From positions 163,672-227,671 of the forward strand of contig MU130363.1 in NCBI GenBank assembly GCA_015039465.1: DNA of 64,000 bases, read 5' to 3'. The position numbers and the translations under genes were made by a program. Source of the stretch: Phlegmacium glaucopus. Lineage: Eukaryota > Basidiomycota > Agaricomycetes > Agaricales > Cortinariaceae. The notes under the pieces were generated by a model. That model did no database searches. It saw only the letters and a program-made list of their open reading frames with translations, and had not been told where the DNA came from. This document shows, piece by piece, positions 24,066-36,252 of the stretch. Numbering within the stretch: the stretch's first letter is position 1; each line of letters opens with the position of its first letter.

Positions 24066-25964
24066 GAAAGAGAAAGACCGTGGATGTAGTTGGAAGTGCA
24101 GAGAACACAGAATACAGAATAGTCTATATTTACCTGTATTATGTAAATACTTTATGTAACACGTAATTATAATGATTCACCCGCCTAACCAAAGCAATCG
24201 CTTGACGCCATATTCCGTTTGCGCGTACACACTCGTCATCCGTCGCGCGTCTTCCAGACTACATCCATGGTCAACATGAAAGAAAATGAAATAAAATAAA
24301 ATTGAAACCAACCTAACAACATCCTCTTCAGTCACAAATCTACCCTGACCGCCTCCTATATCTTCACATGCGCGGTAAATCCTATCCACAATTAGATCCG
24401 CAGCCTCTCGACAACTCGATGCGCCTTGCATCTCATCTGAAATCTCCACATATTGATCACCAATCGCACTCGTTTCTCTACGAGTACGGGCAGCATCTAT
24501 AGGAAGAACTTTGAATGCGACAAAGGTCTGTGTTCCAAACCCAAGGGAAGAACTAGCAAGCACATTGGATATTGTAGCATTTCGACTAGAACGCCGCCGA
24601 TTGCCAAATGAAGCTGATGTTGGCGTAGGCGGTGATGGAGATGCGAGATCAAGGCTATTTCGTACAGAATAACTAGTGACTCGTGACTCTTGGTTCGAAG
24701 TTAACCATGTTAGGACAAAGCCTGCATTTTGTTCAGGGTCGCAGCTGGATTCCTCCAATGGAGACAGGATATATGCACCTACACAGGAAACGGTTCGATG
24801 ATCAGAGCACCGTTCATCAGAGCTACATACTTCGCTTAGCTCCAAATCCTGCTGACCTTTGCTAATCCCAACGATATCTCCAAGAGGAACACGGGTATAA
24901 AGTTTCACTTTCTCTAGAGTGTAGTCATAGCTCTTTTGAGCGTGTCAGCCACCAGACCCCAGACGTGATATCGCAGTTACCTACCACAACATAGACAGCC
25001 TTCGCAGACTGGTTAGAACAGAAACAGTTAGCGTTTCAATTTCTTCCAGAACATCGTCAGAAACATACCAATAACAACACCTCCCCGAATTTGATACCGA
25101 TTCTTGTGTTCAATTCCTCAGGCGCAAATAACGTCCATCCAGAAAGTAATCGTTCTCCTTCAGGAAGAACACGAGATACTGAAGTTGCAATAGCCTCTGC
25201 GCGAATCCTTGACAATCGAATCAAATCACGAGGATCTGTAGATTTAAGCTTTAAAAGGAACTCAGAGAAAACGGATGCCGTTCGATTGCCAAGCGCATGA
25301 AATAAATGACGGCTTGACAGAACCAGTCACTAAAAGTTGTAGTGTACATCCTGATAAACGCCGAAATTAACAAAAGAGGAATGGAACCACCTTCAATCCC
25401 ACACTAACCGTGCTAAGGAATTGACACCATCATTCAGCATTGTTCTGAAGTAAAATCAAATTGAAGATCAAAGCAGCGTCAGTCGGAATAGCAGACCTAG
25501 TGAAATCTCCCTGTGAACGGAACGGGTTTAGAAGCTATCAAGTGACACAACTTGTAACAAACCTTCAAAGCAGATGTACCAGCACTAACGGCATATATAT
25601 ATAAACCGACGGTTCATACGGCAAAGAACCGAAAACTCACTACGCGCGACTGATCGCATCCCCATTGTTCGCCCAAGCTACGAACATCAGACATTAAAAA
25701 TGCATAGACGGAGAGTACAAACGTACCGTCATTGAAAGTGAGATCTGCCTCTGTCCTTCCGGCAGTTGATGGGATAAGGGGGGCAACAGCGCCCAGCTGT
25801 TTATGTAGAACATATCTTGCGAACGCAGACTATCGAGTATCCATTATCAGCTTTCAGGAAATGGAAGATCAAAAAACTAAAGATTTACCTGGACAACGTT
25901 CGTGCGATCCAAGCAATCAATGCAATTCACACGGAAGACGCCCTTTTGCCGCGAAAATAAGACG
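23780..25964. repeat. Left copy of the LIM-SAC duplication
   Basis: From TTGACTGTGATGGATTTGG to GCGAAAATAAGACG this segment is a direct repeat of 38914-38963 plus 53573-55717. Divergence is a few per cent by eye plus small indels. It contains the 5' end of the LIM gene and the 3' part of the SAC gene. At 25965 homology stops abruptly and unrelated sequence begins. In the right copy the SAC gene continues past the same point. Confidence 0.92.
24177..25964 (-). pseudogene. Truncated copy of the Sac/hSac2 phosphatase gene
   Basis: This is the 3' part of a gene whose full version is at 53908-58227. It retains the Sac catalytic loop C-X5-R-T (CIDCLDRT, coded at 25902-25925), the segment WANNGDAISR and the C-terminal hSac2-like domain (LYTRVPLGDIVGI to GVKRLLWLGG). 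The N-terminal two fifths, including the start codon and most of the Sac domain, are missing. Compared with the intact copy it has lost 21 bases around 25440, which removes the conserved GKRDLGG stretch, and it carries other indels. It lies 112 bp upstream of the intact LIM gene, as in the presumed ancestral order. Confidence 0.88.
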
Positions 25965-26569
25965 CATGGGACACAACAAGACATTGAAGTTAGCAGGAAT
26001 GATTTAACAGGATAAAAGATTTAGCACCTAAAGGCATAAAGGCATAAAGGACCAATGCCAATTTTCCTGGAGCTCAAGAGGCTGGTGGTATTGCGCAAGT
26101 TGGAAGTTGTTACTTGTGGAATAGAAAAAAACATTGGTTGAACTTGTCCATCAGGCTAAGGCTCCAACCGTACTATAGTAGTATAGTAGTATACCGTATA
26201 TGTATAAGCACATTCCAAAAATCAGGTGTATACAGTAAATATATGATCAGGCTTTTTGAACGTTACGTGGGTCGGAGTTTGAGAACATCGTAAAATAGAA
26301 TATGTACACGACTTTATTTTGAATCCAACAGTACATTCTGCTGACAGAAATATAATTTATATTGGGCCCTAATCCCGTAGATTTATTAAATCTTATGTCA
26401 TTCCGACAGGCAGGAATTGTTTCCGACTATGCGCTGACTTTTGCACAACTAAGTTGACTTACAAGTGACCTTCCCATGACGTTACCAGACCCTTTCGTTG
26501 CATAGAAAAGTAACTGTACATGTATAACAACACTGTACACGTGTCAGAGTGTCTACTCTCTGTATCTGA
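25965..26569. other. Junction sequence of the island, no gene
   Basis: Starts directly after the left duplication breakpoint. It contains a short AGGCATAA tandem repeat near 26030-26050 and a TAGTATAGTAGTATA repeat at 26175-26192. It also holds the 3' flank of the nuclease-like gene. Nothing is recognised as coding. Confidence 0.4.
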
Positions 26570-28020
26570 CTAGTGTCCTTTTTTCCCTTCAAGTCTGTGT
26601 CTTTGAATGAATCGGTTCAACTTATCATCAAAATTTACTACTGTAAGCAGGCAGGACGAAAAGTCAGAATATCGAAGTCATAAATTGGTCAATCCAACAG
26701 ACTGACCTGTCATTTACCCAGCGTACTCTGAACCAGTCATCATCTCCAATACTTTCGTAACTATGGTCAATCTACCAAAGTTAAAAGGGTGCAAAAGCAG
26801 AGCAGAATGGAAAGGCACTCACCCAATACGCGATGATTCCCGAAATCACATCACACCGTATGCGTGAAATTTCTGGTTCGTTCATCGAGAGCTCAATCCG
26901 TTCCTGAGACTGGAGATATACACCACCATTGCCATCAGGGTTTATTTTAAGGATGAGGAAGATCCAGGCTTGTCCCTCGGTCACAGCTCCACGAATGATG
27001 TCTTTTCTACCATAGCATTATCATTATGTAACGGAAAATGAGACGGCTAAGCCACTGACCCAAGTTGTTTTGCGGTAGCATACATTTCACCTAATGTTTG
27101 AGGGACATGACCCTCGAGCACAGTAAAACGCGTCTTGGCTTCCGCAACCAAAAACCTATGATCCGTATTATCCTTAAGTATCGATAAGCGGGGCCTGAAC
27201 AGAAAATCTTCTGCAGAAAAATGAGCCAGATTAACAACGGTTGCAGAGGAAATTTACCTGCACCGTATGTGTCAGCCGTAACGGCAGCATAGTCTATGTA
27301 ACCTGAAAGGGTGTCGGAACTACGAAGATTTACAGCTGTAGATGGGACGTTCTGCTCAACACTGAGCACCAACTGCTTGCCGTCTGGCACCATTGCAGAT
27401 GCGCGGAAGAAGAACGCGTCAATCCAGATACGTGCAGCTGCCTCATTCTGACAGTAAATTCAGCATAAGATATGTGCCCAGTCTATTTCGCATATACTCG
27501 CCGCTCTCGGAACGAGCTTTTTCAGCAGACAAAGGTGACGATACAGCCCGTCGGAAGACCAGTGCTCATTCTTTCCGAGTTCTGCACTCTTCGCCGCTCG
27601 TACATCCAGTTCAGCTTTCGGAATGAGCCTACCACCATATATGATGTTCAACTTAGTAAGGTCATCATCTCTGAGGCCAGAGAAAGAAACAGCCTGTAAG
27701 AGATGATAGGCCTGAGAAGAGGTCATGTTTGCTAGCGGGATACAGCGTACCTGAGGCCCATCGAGCTTCCCTTCCGTCATATCAAGCATCTTCTGCAGCT
27801 CATCGTCGAAATGCGGGTCCATGACAATTACATTCTCCGGATCACCAGCCTCATTCAGAATGGCAATCGTGTTCTGCTGGATGCCACCAGCCTCGTTCAC
27901 GTCGTTAACTACCTTCAGGGCTGCTTTCATGTCCTTGAGCGCCTTGTAGGCCTGACTCAGTTCCAGTCTGGTAAGACCAGACCTTTTTTTCCGCTTCTTC
28001 GAATCTTGTGATGGTGGCAT
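26570..28020 (-). CDS. PD-(D/E)XK nuclease-like protein, function unknown
   Basis: Start chosen at 28018-28020 (MPPSQDSKKRKKRSGLTRLE), a basic N-terminus that could direct nuclear import; an in-frame ATG at 28041 adds seven residues. The N-terminal half contains QAYKALKDMKAALKVVND and is helical. The C-terminal half contains GYIDYAAV, then FLVAEAKTRF and HVPQTLGEMYATAKQL. An Asp followed by E-A-K in this spacing is the signature of PD-(D/E)XK nuclease-fold proteins. The end (DDDWFRVRWVNDR, then RHRLEGKKGH) sits in separate small exons. About six exons join in frame with GT..AG introns, so the gene looks intact. Related multi-copy proteins occur in agaricomycetes. It is the only apparently intact host-like gene in the island. 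Whether it is a nuclease is not shown. Confidence 0.75.
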
Positions 28021-28164
28021 TAAGAAAGGAAAGCCAGTCAAAGAATTGGTCAGCTTTCCCGCGGCTGCTTCACCATGTCAAGGGAAGTCCAAATTAAACT
28101 TGACCGAAAATCCCTGGGGTTAAAATTGGGTCCGAAAACCCTTGAAATGCCAATTTTTCGCTTA
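28021..28164. other. Spacer between nuclease-like gene and hairpin
   Basis: The probable promoter side of the nuclease-like gene. Nothing else is recognisable. The hairpin arm begins at about 28165. Confidence 0.4.
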
Positions 28165-30184
28165 ATGATATGATTTAAATCTGCATAAGCATGGTTTTTG
28201 CAATTTTTATCTATTATTTCAGCATAAATATTAATTAATGCACCAATAACTGGCTAATACAGCTGATAATAAACAAGGGAATCACCCTACAACTGCTGAT
28301 TAAACCTACTACTGTGTGACTTAAATGCATATAGTTAACAAGTGTGGTCAATAGACTATCATTTGTTACACTACAAATTGCATGTCTGGATTAAAACCAA
28401 TAAATCCATGAATATCCTTATAGACTTGGCACAGGAAAAGTTAAATAAACAATATTGGGTTAGCAATGTCATGGGGTGTGATTGTGGAGCAACAGAATAT
28501 TATTAATAAATATTCAGGGGAAGGTTGGTGCCCTAGCAACAGTGGAAGCAGAATAACCAACATAGTGGAACCATGTGATTGTGTGGGAATCATGATGATT
28601 AAGGATAGGGGGAGCGCTGAACAATCATAAAGATTGTTTCCAGGCACAATAGGCACAGTTACCATCAAGAGGGGTGGAAACTACCTAAAATTAGTAACAT
28701 GGGGCTAAAAATAGACAACCCCTATATTTTTGGTGCCAGAACCAAAGTAAGGGTACCAGGAACCAGTATATCTATTTTTGGACATTATCTATTTTTAAAT
28801 ATCTCAAATGTATAAAATACCTCCCAGGGTTTGTAAATAGTCAGAAAATTGGATTCTTTCTTTCCCCCCTCATTTGCAACCTAGTACAGCTCACTGTCTT
28901 AGACATTGAGCAAGAACACTTGTCTTTGAGATTTGGGTATTGAATACAGATCAGTTTCTCAGAGTGTTGGACTTGTTATAACAATTGTTGAATTGTTGTA
29001 AAAGTTGTGATTGTGTTAAAGTCATAGCAGAAGTTTGAAACCTTCTTGTGTATGCAATTGTGTTGAAGTCATAGCAGAAGCAAGGAGTCTTCTAGTGTAT
29101 GCAAATTTGTTGAAGTTGTAACAAAGTCTTGGACTTTTGTGTACACAAGTCAAATCAATCAGTAAAGTCTTAGGAATTCTTTGACTGATTGATTTAAACT
29201 TGTGTACACAAAAGTCCAAGACTTTGTTACAACTTCAACACAATTGCATACACAAGAAGACCCCTTGCTTCTGTTATGACTTCAACACAATTGCATACAC
29301 AAGAAGACTCAAACTTCTGCTATGACTTTAACACAACACAACTTTTACAACAATTCAACAATTGTTACAACAAGTTCAACACTCTGAGAAACTGATTTAT
29401 GTTCAATACCCTGATCTCAAAGACAAGTGTTCTTGCTCAATGTCTAAGACAGTGAGCTGTACTAGGTTGCAAATGAGGGGGGGAAAGAAAGAATCCAATT
29501 TTCTGACTATTTACAAACCCTGGGAGGTATTTTATACATTTGAGATATTTAAAAATAGATAATGTCCAAAAATAGATATACTGGTTCCTGGTACCCTTAC
29601 TTTGGTTCTGGCACCAAAAATATAGGGGTTGTCTATTTTTAGCCCCATGTTACTAATTTTAGGTAGTTTCCACCCCTCTTGATGGTAACTGTGCCTATTG
29701 TGCCTGGAAACAATCTTTATGATTGTTCAGCGCTCCCCCTATCCTTAATCATCATGATTCCCACACAATCACATGGTTCCACTATGTTGGTTATTCTGCT
29801 TCCACTGTTGCTAGGGCACCAACCTTCCCCTGAATATTTATTAATAATATTCTGTTGCTCCACAATCACACCCCATGACATTTGCTAACCCAATATTGTT
29901 TATTTAACTTTTCCTGTGCCAAGTCTATAAGGATATTCATGGATTTATTGGTTTTAATCCAGACATGCAATTTGTAGTGTAACAAATGATAGTCTATTGA
30001 CCACACTTGTTAACTATATGCATTTAAGTCACACAGTAGTAGGTTTAATCAGCAGTTGTAGGGTGATTCCCTTGTTTATTATCAGCTGTATTAGCCAGTT
30101 ATTGGTGCATTAATTAATATTTATGCTGAAATAATAGATAAAAATTGCAAAAACCATGCTTATGCAGATTTAAATCATATCATC
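28165..30184. repeat. 2-kb near-perfect inverted repeat (hairpin/foldback)
   Basis: The left arm, 28165 to about 29165, starts ATGATATGATTTAAATCTGC. The right arm, about 29187-30184, ends GCAGATTTAAATCATATCAT. They are reverse complements over about 1 kb, with only scattered mismatches and one-base indels, around a spacer of about 20 bp. The spacer (TAAAGTCTTAGGAATTCTTT) is itself nearly palindromic. The same open frame (MMVTVPIVPGNNLYDC) therefore appears at 28441-28668 on minus and 29679-29888 on plus. It has no known domain and is probably not a gene. Near the centre, shorter units of about 60 bp (AGTCATAGCAGAAG.. and TTGTGTACACAAGT) are also repeated. No flanking target duplication was found. 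Confidence 0.9.
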
Positions 30185-30865
30185 TCCCTCAAACTGAAAT
30201 ACTGACTGTCCGCAGTCACTGACAATTTTCCTTTCCCTCTTTAATTTTTGTCATGTCTGGTGTTTTAGGACAACAACAACAATGTTATGTGTTTTTGCTT
30301 GACCTCTAACTACCTTTGGTAAAGGTTGAATTCCTCTATAAGGCAGTTCCACAACTACTTTTGTCTTACTTATTCTGGTATATTTCTCTCAAGGACTCCT
30401 TCCTTTCTTGAGACTTCAGCTTTTTGTATCTTTTTCTGTTTTATTTTCTCCAACTCCCTTGCTAAAGCACTGGAATTTTTGTTCTCAGGCAGCTTTTCAG
30501 TGACACATTTCCCTAAGCGTGTAGCTGCCATCATTGAACTCACTGGAAACCTGCTCTTGCTGCTTTTATTGCAGCCACTTCATCTTCAGATAGCTGGCCT
30601 ATTAAGTCCAACACATGGGTTGCTCTAGTATTTCCACCAGATTGCCCCAATGTCACATCACACAATCGGTCACAAAACCTGGTACAACATGTTTTTAATG
30701 AGTTCTGCACTGTTTCACAAGATTTTTTCACTGTATAAAAGATGACATGGTATAATTATAAGCTGTACAACACTTTCAGATGCTCAGAGGTAGAAATAGT
30801 ACCTAAAATGTGGTTCAAAAATGAGAACAAGTAGAAATCTTCATCTAACTAGCATTACTAAATTA
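30185..30865 (-). pseudogene. Degenerate coding remnant next to the hairpin
   Basis: On the minus strand, pieces such as KSCETVQNSLKTC and DVTLGQSGGNTRATHVLDL, followed after a frameshift by a Lys/Glu-rich stretch, read as decayed coding sequence. I do not recognise the family. It could be the end of a gene interrupted by the hairpin. No intact start is visible. Confidence 0.35.
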
Positions 30866-30988
30866 TTATTCATCCTCCCAGCCACTATTCTCATCTGAGG
30901 GGTGAAAATCATTATATCCATCAAATACCTCTCCTTCATCTTCATTCTGTATTCCAGGATCTACATATTTTGGTGACAATTTCCATTC

Positions 30989-31401
30989 TGTTAGGGCAAC
31001 TGCGATGCTGACTTAGTCAAGCTAGCAGGGGATCCAAAGTTAATAATATTTCAGAAAAGATATCTACAAGTGACTTACCTAGCAGGGGATCCAAAGAGGA
31101 AAGGATGGGGATCCCTGCTAGGCTGGGGGTGTTTAAGTACTAATATGGACATAATGGAGATATAAAATAAATAAAGGAATGATACAATAATAATTAATTA
31201 ATTAAATAAGAAGTGGTGTGATATGAAAAATAGAAATAAAAGATGCAGCGAATCGGAGGGTCGGAGTCGGAGCGGAACTACAGGGTCTTGGGGTAAACCG
31301 GTGACGGAAGCAGAGTTGGACGGAATGTCGGAGGTCGTCAGAAAGGCGGGGTGTATGATTCTAAGGTTGAGGTTTGGGTTAAAGTCGGGTGTCCCCTAAC
31401 A
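30989..31401 (-). repeat. Solo LTR, family A, target duplication CATTC
   Basis: Complete LTR in reverse orientation with the perfect 5-bp duplication CATTC (30984-30988 and 31402-31406), inserted near the 3' end of the decayed multi-copy gene. It carries the same three CTAGCAGGG-type motifs as the other family A copies. Confidence 0.93.
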
Positions 31402-32367
31402 CATTCTCCCTTGTTATATGATCTGATTGCTGCTTTGATAGCTTCTCTCTTCTCTGCAACTTTTGACTTGCTGTTAATTGTGCCAAGATTTGGAGCACCT
31501 GCTTTCTTGAAAGCCTGAAGATGATCCTTCAGTTTTTCTCCTTTCAGCTTGTCAATCTCATCCTCCTTGAAAATTAGTGCAACTTTGGAAATACAATGTG
31601 CAACTTGAACCGCACATTCTATACACTTTTTTTTAGCAGCTACCTTCTTGGCAATTTTCTCCTCAGTATGCTGAACAATTTCTTCAAGATGCTCCTTCTC
31701 AGAAGTATCTCTCTCTCTTGAAACTGCTCAGATATATTGATGAGTTGTATCTGAGAACATTTCATTCATAAATGCCCCAGTATTGTTCCAGAAGAACATT
31801 GTCTGTGCATTGTATTGCAGAAGAGTAAGTTGAGGTTGATGCCGCATCAGAACATGGAATGATCCCAGTGCTCCTTCATTAATATCATTAGTTGAAGGCA
31901 TCCATGCTAAATCTCTTTCTTCCTGTGTAGCCTCATCAATTAAGCCACCAGGTGCAAATTCAGATGTGAAACACTTCTAGGTCACCAGTGCTCCAGTACA
32001 GAATGCAACTAAAGCTGGCTTAAGATGTGGAAAATCTGGTGCAAGCTTATTGATTTTATCAATAACCTCCTGTGAATGCCAAGGTGTGCCATCAAAGGTC
32101 CCAACTGTATGTGAAACATGTTCACCAACCAGAAATGTAGGATCTTCTATAATTTGCACCAAAAATGATTCAATCTTTCTATGCAAGGGTCCAAGGTCTA
32201 GAGCATTTAAACTTGCATCTTTTTGTATTGCTCTCATATAGGGATGGCTAACTGCTTGAGAATAAAGAGCCAAAACAGCAAGTTCTGTTCTAGTTGGAAT
32301 ATCATGAAGGGCTTTCCACAAATTTTCCTCCATACGGCTATAATGTGCATGCTCCTTTTTGTCTTTT

Positions 32368-32946
32368 TGTTAAGTTTAAGCAAAGGGATAACATTGGAGT
32401 AATCCCAGAACAGACAGAACAGAACTGGAACAGTAACAGATAGGACTATGGCCTCAGTGTATGTGCTGTGCTGCCCAACTCCTATAGTGTCCTGATTTCA
32501 GAACCAGAAGAGAAAGGAATAAGATGGAAGCCTCAGTGACTTAGAGGATGAACAAGAGGAGGAAACTAAGTTGATATTTGAAACTGAGGGAAACATACAA
32601 GCTTTGAGTACTTAAATAATAAAAGGAATAGCAACCAAAATATAAAAGATAAATATAAAGTGCTGCGCTCTGCTCTCGGAAGGTCTTGCATTCTTGGGTC
32701 AATAATCTGTTGCTGGTGTGCTGACTGATAGTGGGAAAGTGATGACAAGGAAATAGTTGTTATGGTGACAATGAGGGAAATGGGTTTGGAGTAATGTCAG
32801 AAGAGCCAGAATGATATGGAAAGGTCTCAGAGTTGGATGTGGGTGGAGTAATTCCAGAAGTAAAGGAAAGCACTGGTACAGAGTATGGACTACCAGAAAC
32901 GGCTCCATTGGAGCCGGACTGGAGTAATGTATGATGGAATGTAACA
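32368..32946. repeat. Solo LTR, family C, target duplication CTTTT
   Basis: It runs TGTTAAGTTTAAG to GGAATGTAACA, 579 bp, with the perfect 5-bp duplication CTTTT (32363-32367 and 32947-32951). It splits the decayed multi-copy gene between the KFVEYLKY part and the MEENLWKALHD part. Copies at 40909 and 42832 are closely similar. Transcription direction is not evident from the sequence. Confidence 0.9.
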
Positions 32947-33134
32947 CTTTTGGATATTTAAGATATTCAACAAATTTATCATAGTGGAGTGTTAATGCTG
33001 CTGCAGCCTCACAATGGGATTGAAAATGTGTTTTGGATGTATTGGGAAAGGTGAATTTTTTGCCTACTTTTGTTTTCCACCAGGTACAGAATTGATCATG
33101 ATGCCCAGATTTGTCATTTTTGTTGTTCAAGATA

Positions 33135-36100
33135 CAGTTGTGGACAACTAAAGTCAACAAATTTATAGACCAATTTATTGGGACTGGTAGGGATTTTTTA
33201 AAAGTCCAAAAACCATCGGAATAGGCAGGAATTGAGTAGATCTTTTGATTGGTTGTGGCCAATTTCCCAAAAGCAAAGATTTGTTAAAAAAAGGGGTCCA
33301 AATTATTGGCGCAGCCAAAACAATTTGATAAAATCTCAAAAAAGTCATTTTTGGATAGCTCTCGATAAGTACTGTCTGACTGCACCAAAAATTTTAAGAA
33401 ATTTTATATCCTCCTCACCCAAAAAAAATCCTGCTATGCCACCCAAACCTAGAGGCCATCCTCCGAAGAAACATTGCAATATCACAGACTCCCAAAATAA
33501 CTCATCTTCGAGCACCGTTCTGTCGGTAGCGTCAGGCCATCAGATTGTCACCAAAGAAGACAATGCGAGATCTCACCAGTTTGACTGATTGCCATTGCAT
33601 CACAAGAAAGATGAGGCAAGCAGTGAAGTTGAGGATTTGGGAGAAGAGACAGATGATGTGGAGGGTTATGCAGAGAGTGATTGGGACGAGCTTGATGACC
33701 AGGGTTTTGCAGAGAGACTGGCTGAAATGGCAATGGTGGATGATCTGAATGATTTGGACTGGGTTCCTGCCATATTGTATGTGCAGAAAAAAAGTAAAAC
33801 ATGTTTCGCAAGTCCCAATTGAGGGTTAATGCATACGATCTGCAACAGAACATCTGAAAACATACAGCAAAGGTCCAGATGTCATGAGCAAGTCCCAGCA
33901 GTCACAACAACAATACGCAAAATCTTGGATTGGACAGACATGTCTCAATGGATTCTTTTCTGAGTTGTCAACTCAGCCTCAGCAACCTGTGATAGACGTT
34001 GATGCTGCATCAGACATTGAATCAGATGTTGAATTCATTGACCCAGAGGCTGCGCTAGACCAGCACTCAAATCTATCCATCCATACAATCCCTATTGTTC
34101 CACAGTTCAGACGAACATCTGAGCGCAACACAGATTCCCAATCAGACACACAACCAGAGTTGCCAGAAATTATGACTTGGCCACCATCAAGTGCTGCTGT
34201 ATCCGAGAGTGGGAGCCTGAGAGAGGCAGGTAGTGATTCAGATGATGATATTGAAGGATCAGACTCACATATTCATGGCATGAATGAAGAGGATGCTGAA
34301 GAAGACTGGGAATGTGAGCTGGATGAGACTGTCCAGTGCCCACCTGCCGAGATCAAGGACTGGGGAGTTCTTCAAATGCAAATCAAGAAAGATCTGAAAA
34401 AGCAAAGCAAGATTGTAACACTATCCACAATAAATTAGCTCATGATTTTATAAACTTTGCAACACTCAGATTGAAGGGTGCATCACATATTACAGCAAGT
34501 GAGGATATTGCTTGACAATAGCATGAGGTAGAGGGAAAATACTTTGCACGAAGGGTGCGTGCACTTGCACGACATTACCAGAACTTTGAACAAATTCCTG
34601 TTGAGCATTGTGGTGGATACAAGAATGCACGGTCACTTCTGAAGGACAAGAATGTGAAGAAAAGGGCTCTCTCATATCTTCAGGGTTTATCTACAGGAAA
34701 GGTTATTCCAAAGAAGCTACAGGTAGCGCTCAACACTATTATCTTGCCTGACCTGGGGATTACAACAAAGAAGCCTCTCTGTGTATGAACAGCTCGCAGA
34801 TGGTTAATAAAATTGGGATGGTGCCACACACTTGTGAAGAAGGGAGTTTACATGGATGGACATGAGCAAGCAGATGTTGTGGACTATCGGCAGAAAGTTT
34901 TTCTCCTCACAATGGCAGAGTTTGAGAGGCGGATGGCTTGGTACAAAGGACCAGAATTGAAGTACATTGCATCAAATATTGCCCCAGGAGAACGTGAAAT
35001 TATTCCCAACTTCCACAATGAGAGTACATTTCATGCAAATGAAGAATCACGCAGAGCCTGGCTTTGAAAGGATGAGCAACCTTTGCAAAATAAAGGACGT
35101 GACAGGCTCATTCATGCTTCTGCATTTATAAACCCTGAGACTGGTTGCCTCATCTATGTTGACCGATCTGGGTCCATCTGTGATTCAACAAAGATCATCT
35201 ATCCTGGGTCTCAAGGGGATGCATGGTGGGATACAGACCAACTTCTTGTCCAAATGGCAGATGCTGTTGAGATCTTTGAGCTTGCACATCCAGGTAAACA
35301 GGCACTCTTCATTTTCAACCAATCCTCTGCCTATGCTTCTCTCCCACCAGATGCACTTAAAGCCTTCAAGATGAATAAATCCAATGGTGGAAAGCAGCGT
35401 ACACAATGCGACACTGTCATTCCCGAGTCCAATCCAGTAGCAGAACACCGCAACAAGGCCCAGAAGATGACACTTGACAATGGTCAACCAAAGGGAATGC
35501 AATGTGTACTTCAAGAACGTGGATTCAATGTTGCAAAATTATGTGCTAAATGCTCACCAGTATGCCCTATTGAGAATACCAATTGCTGCATGGCTCATCT
35601 GCTGAGTCAACAAGATGACTTCAAAAACCAGCCCTCAATGCTCAAAACTTTCATTCATTCTCGAGGGCACAAGTGTATCTTTCTTCCAAAAATTCATTGT
35701 GAGTTAAATCCTATCGAGGTGGTACGTACTATTCACTCTAAATGTGTGATACAACTACTGAGCAAAATTATTAGTACTGGGGTTGGTGCAAATACTGTTA
35801 TTGCGGGGTGGAGAAAAAAACATTCAAGGATGCCAAGGAAGCGGCACAGCGCTTCTTTGAAGAGTGTCCGAAAGTAAGTTATACAGTGTTTCATAAACCG
35901 ATCATGGCGGTTTATGAGTGCTTACCATAAGGGTTTGACGGGCGCTACTGCTGCCGCATGGGCTGTGCACAAGCAAAAGCAGCACCAAGCAATCAATCAG
36001 ACAGTCATGATGGCCATTGATGTCTTGATGAACCCTGCAGCCCCAGTTGCTGGGGTTGCCAAAGCCTAAGTTTCCATATATAGATGCTAAAAAATGGTTC

Positions 36101-36252
36101 AAAAATTTGGCACAACAAAAAACACATGGGAATAAAATAAAAACATCATTGAACTCCTTTTGCCTGTCTGGTTTCAGATCCGTCATCAGATTTTCACCAA
36201 AAATTCTGGTTCCTGAGATATCCAATTTGTTGACTTTAGTTGTCTGCAACTG
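33135..36252 (+). mobile_element. Tc1/mariner-type DDE transposon with TA duplication
   Basis: The 3118-bp element has terminal inverted repeats of about 30 bp: CAGTTGTGGACAACTAAAGT at the left, and at the right, read inverted, CAGTTGCAGACAACTAAAGT. It is flanked by TA on both sides (33133-33134 and 36253-36254), the target duplication of the Tc1/mariner superfamily. Removing it restores the reading of the surrounding minus-strand gene (..KATKLAGDT joined to LNNKNDKSGHHDQF), which confirms the boundaries. Confidence 0.92.
33436..36069 (+). pseudogene. DDE transposase of the Tc1/mariner-type element, inactivated
   Basis: It starts MPPKPRGHPPKK, an AT-hook-like basic start with His where the hook usually has Arg. 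An acidic Ser-rich linker follows, then a helical region, then the catalytic part at about 34970-36069. Family landmarks are visible: DGHEQADVVDYRQKVF, FHNESTFHANEE, HPGKQALFIFNQSSAYASL, CELNPIE and FINRSWRFMSAY. The third acidic residue (Glu in NPIE) is kept. The first two catalytic positions, Asp in relatives as I know them, are Asn here. Stops and frame changes occur near 33586, 34436, 34786, 35065 and 35873. The element cannot move itself. Confidence 0.85.

Noticed and set aside
28441..28668. A small gene present on both strands (also 29679-29888)
   Set aside because: The two frames are the same sequence in the two hairpin arms, with a frame-changing indel between them. No domain is visible.
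28157..30192. Target duplication around the hairpin
   Set aside because: The 8 bases on each side (TTCGCTTA and CTCCCTCA) do not match, so a transposition event cannot be shown.
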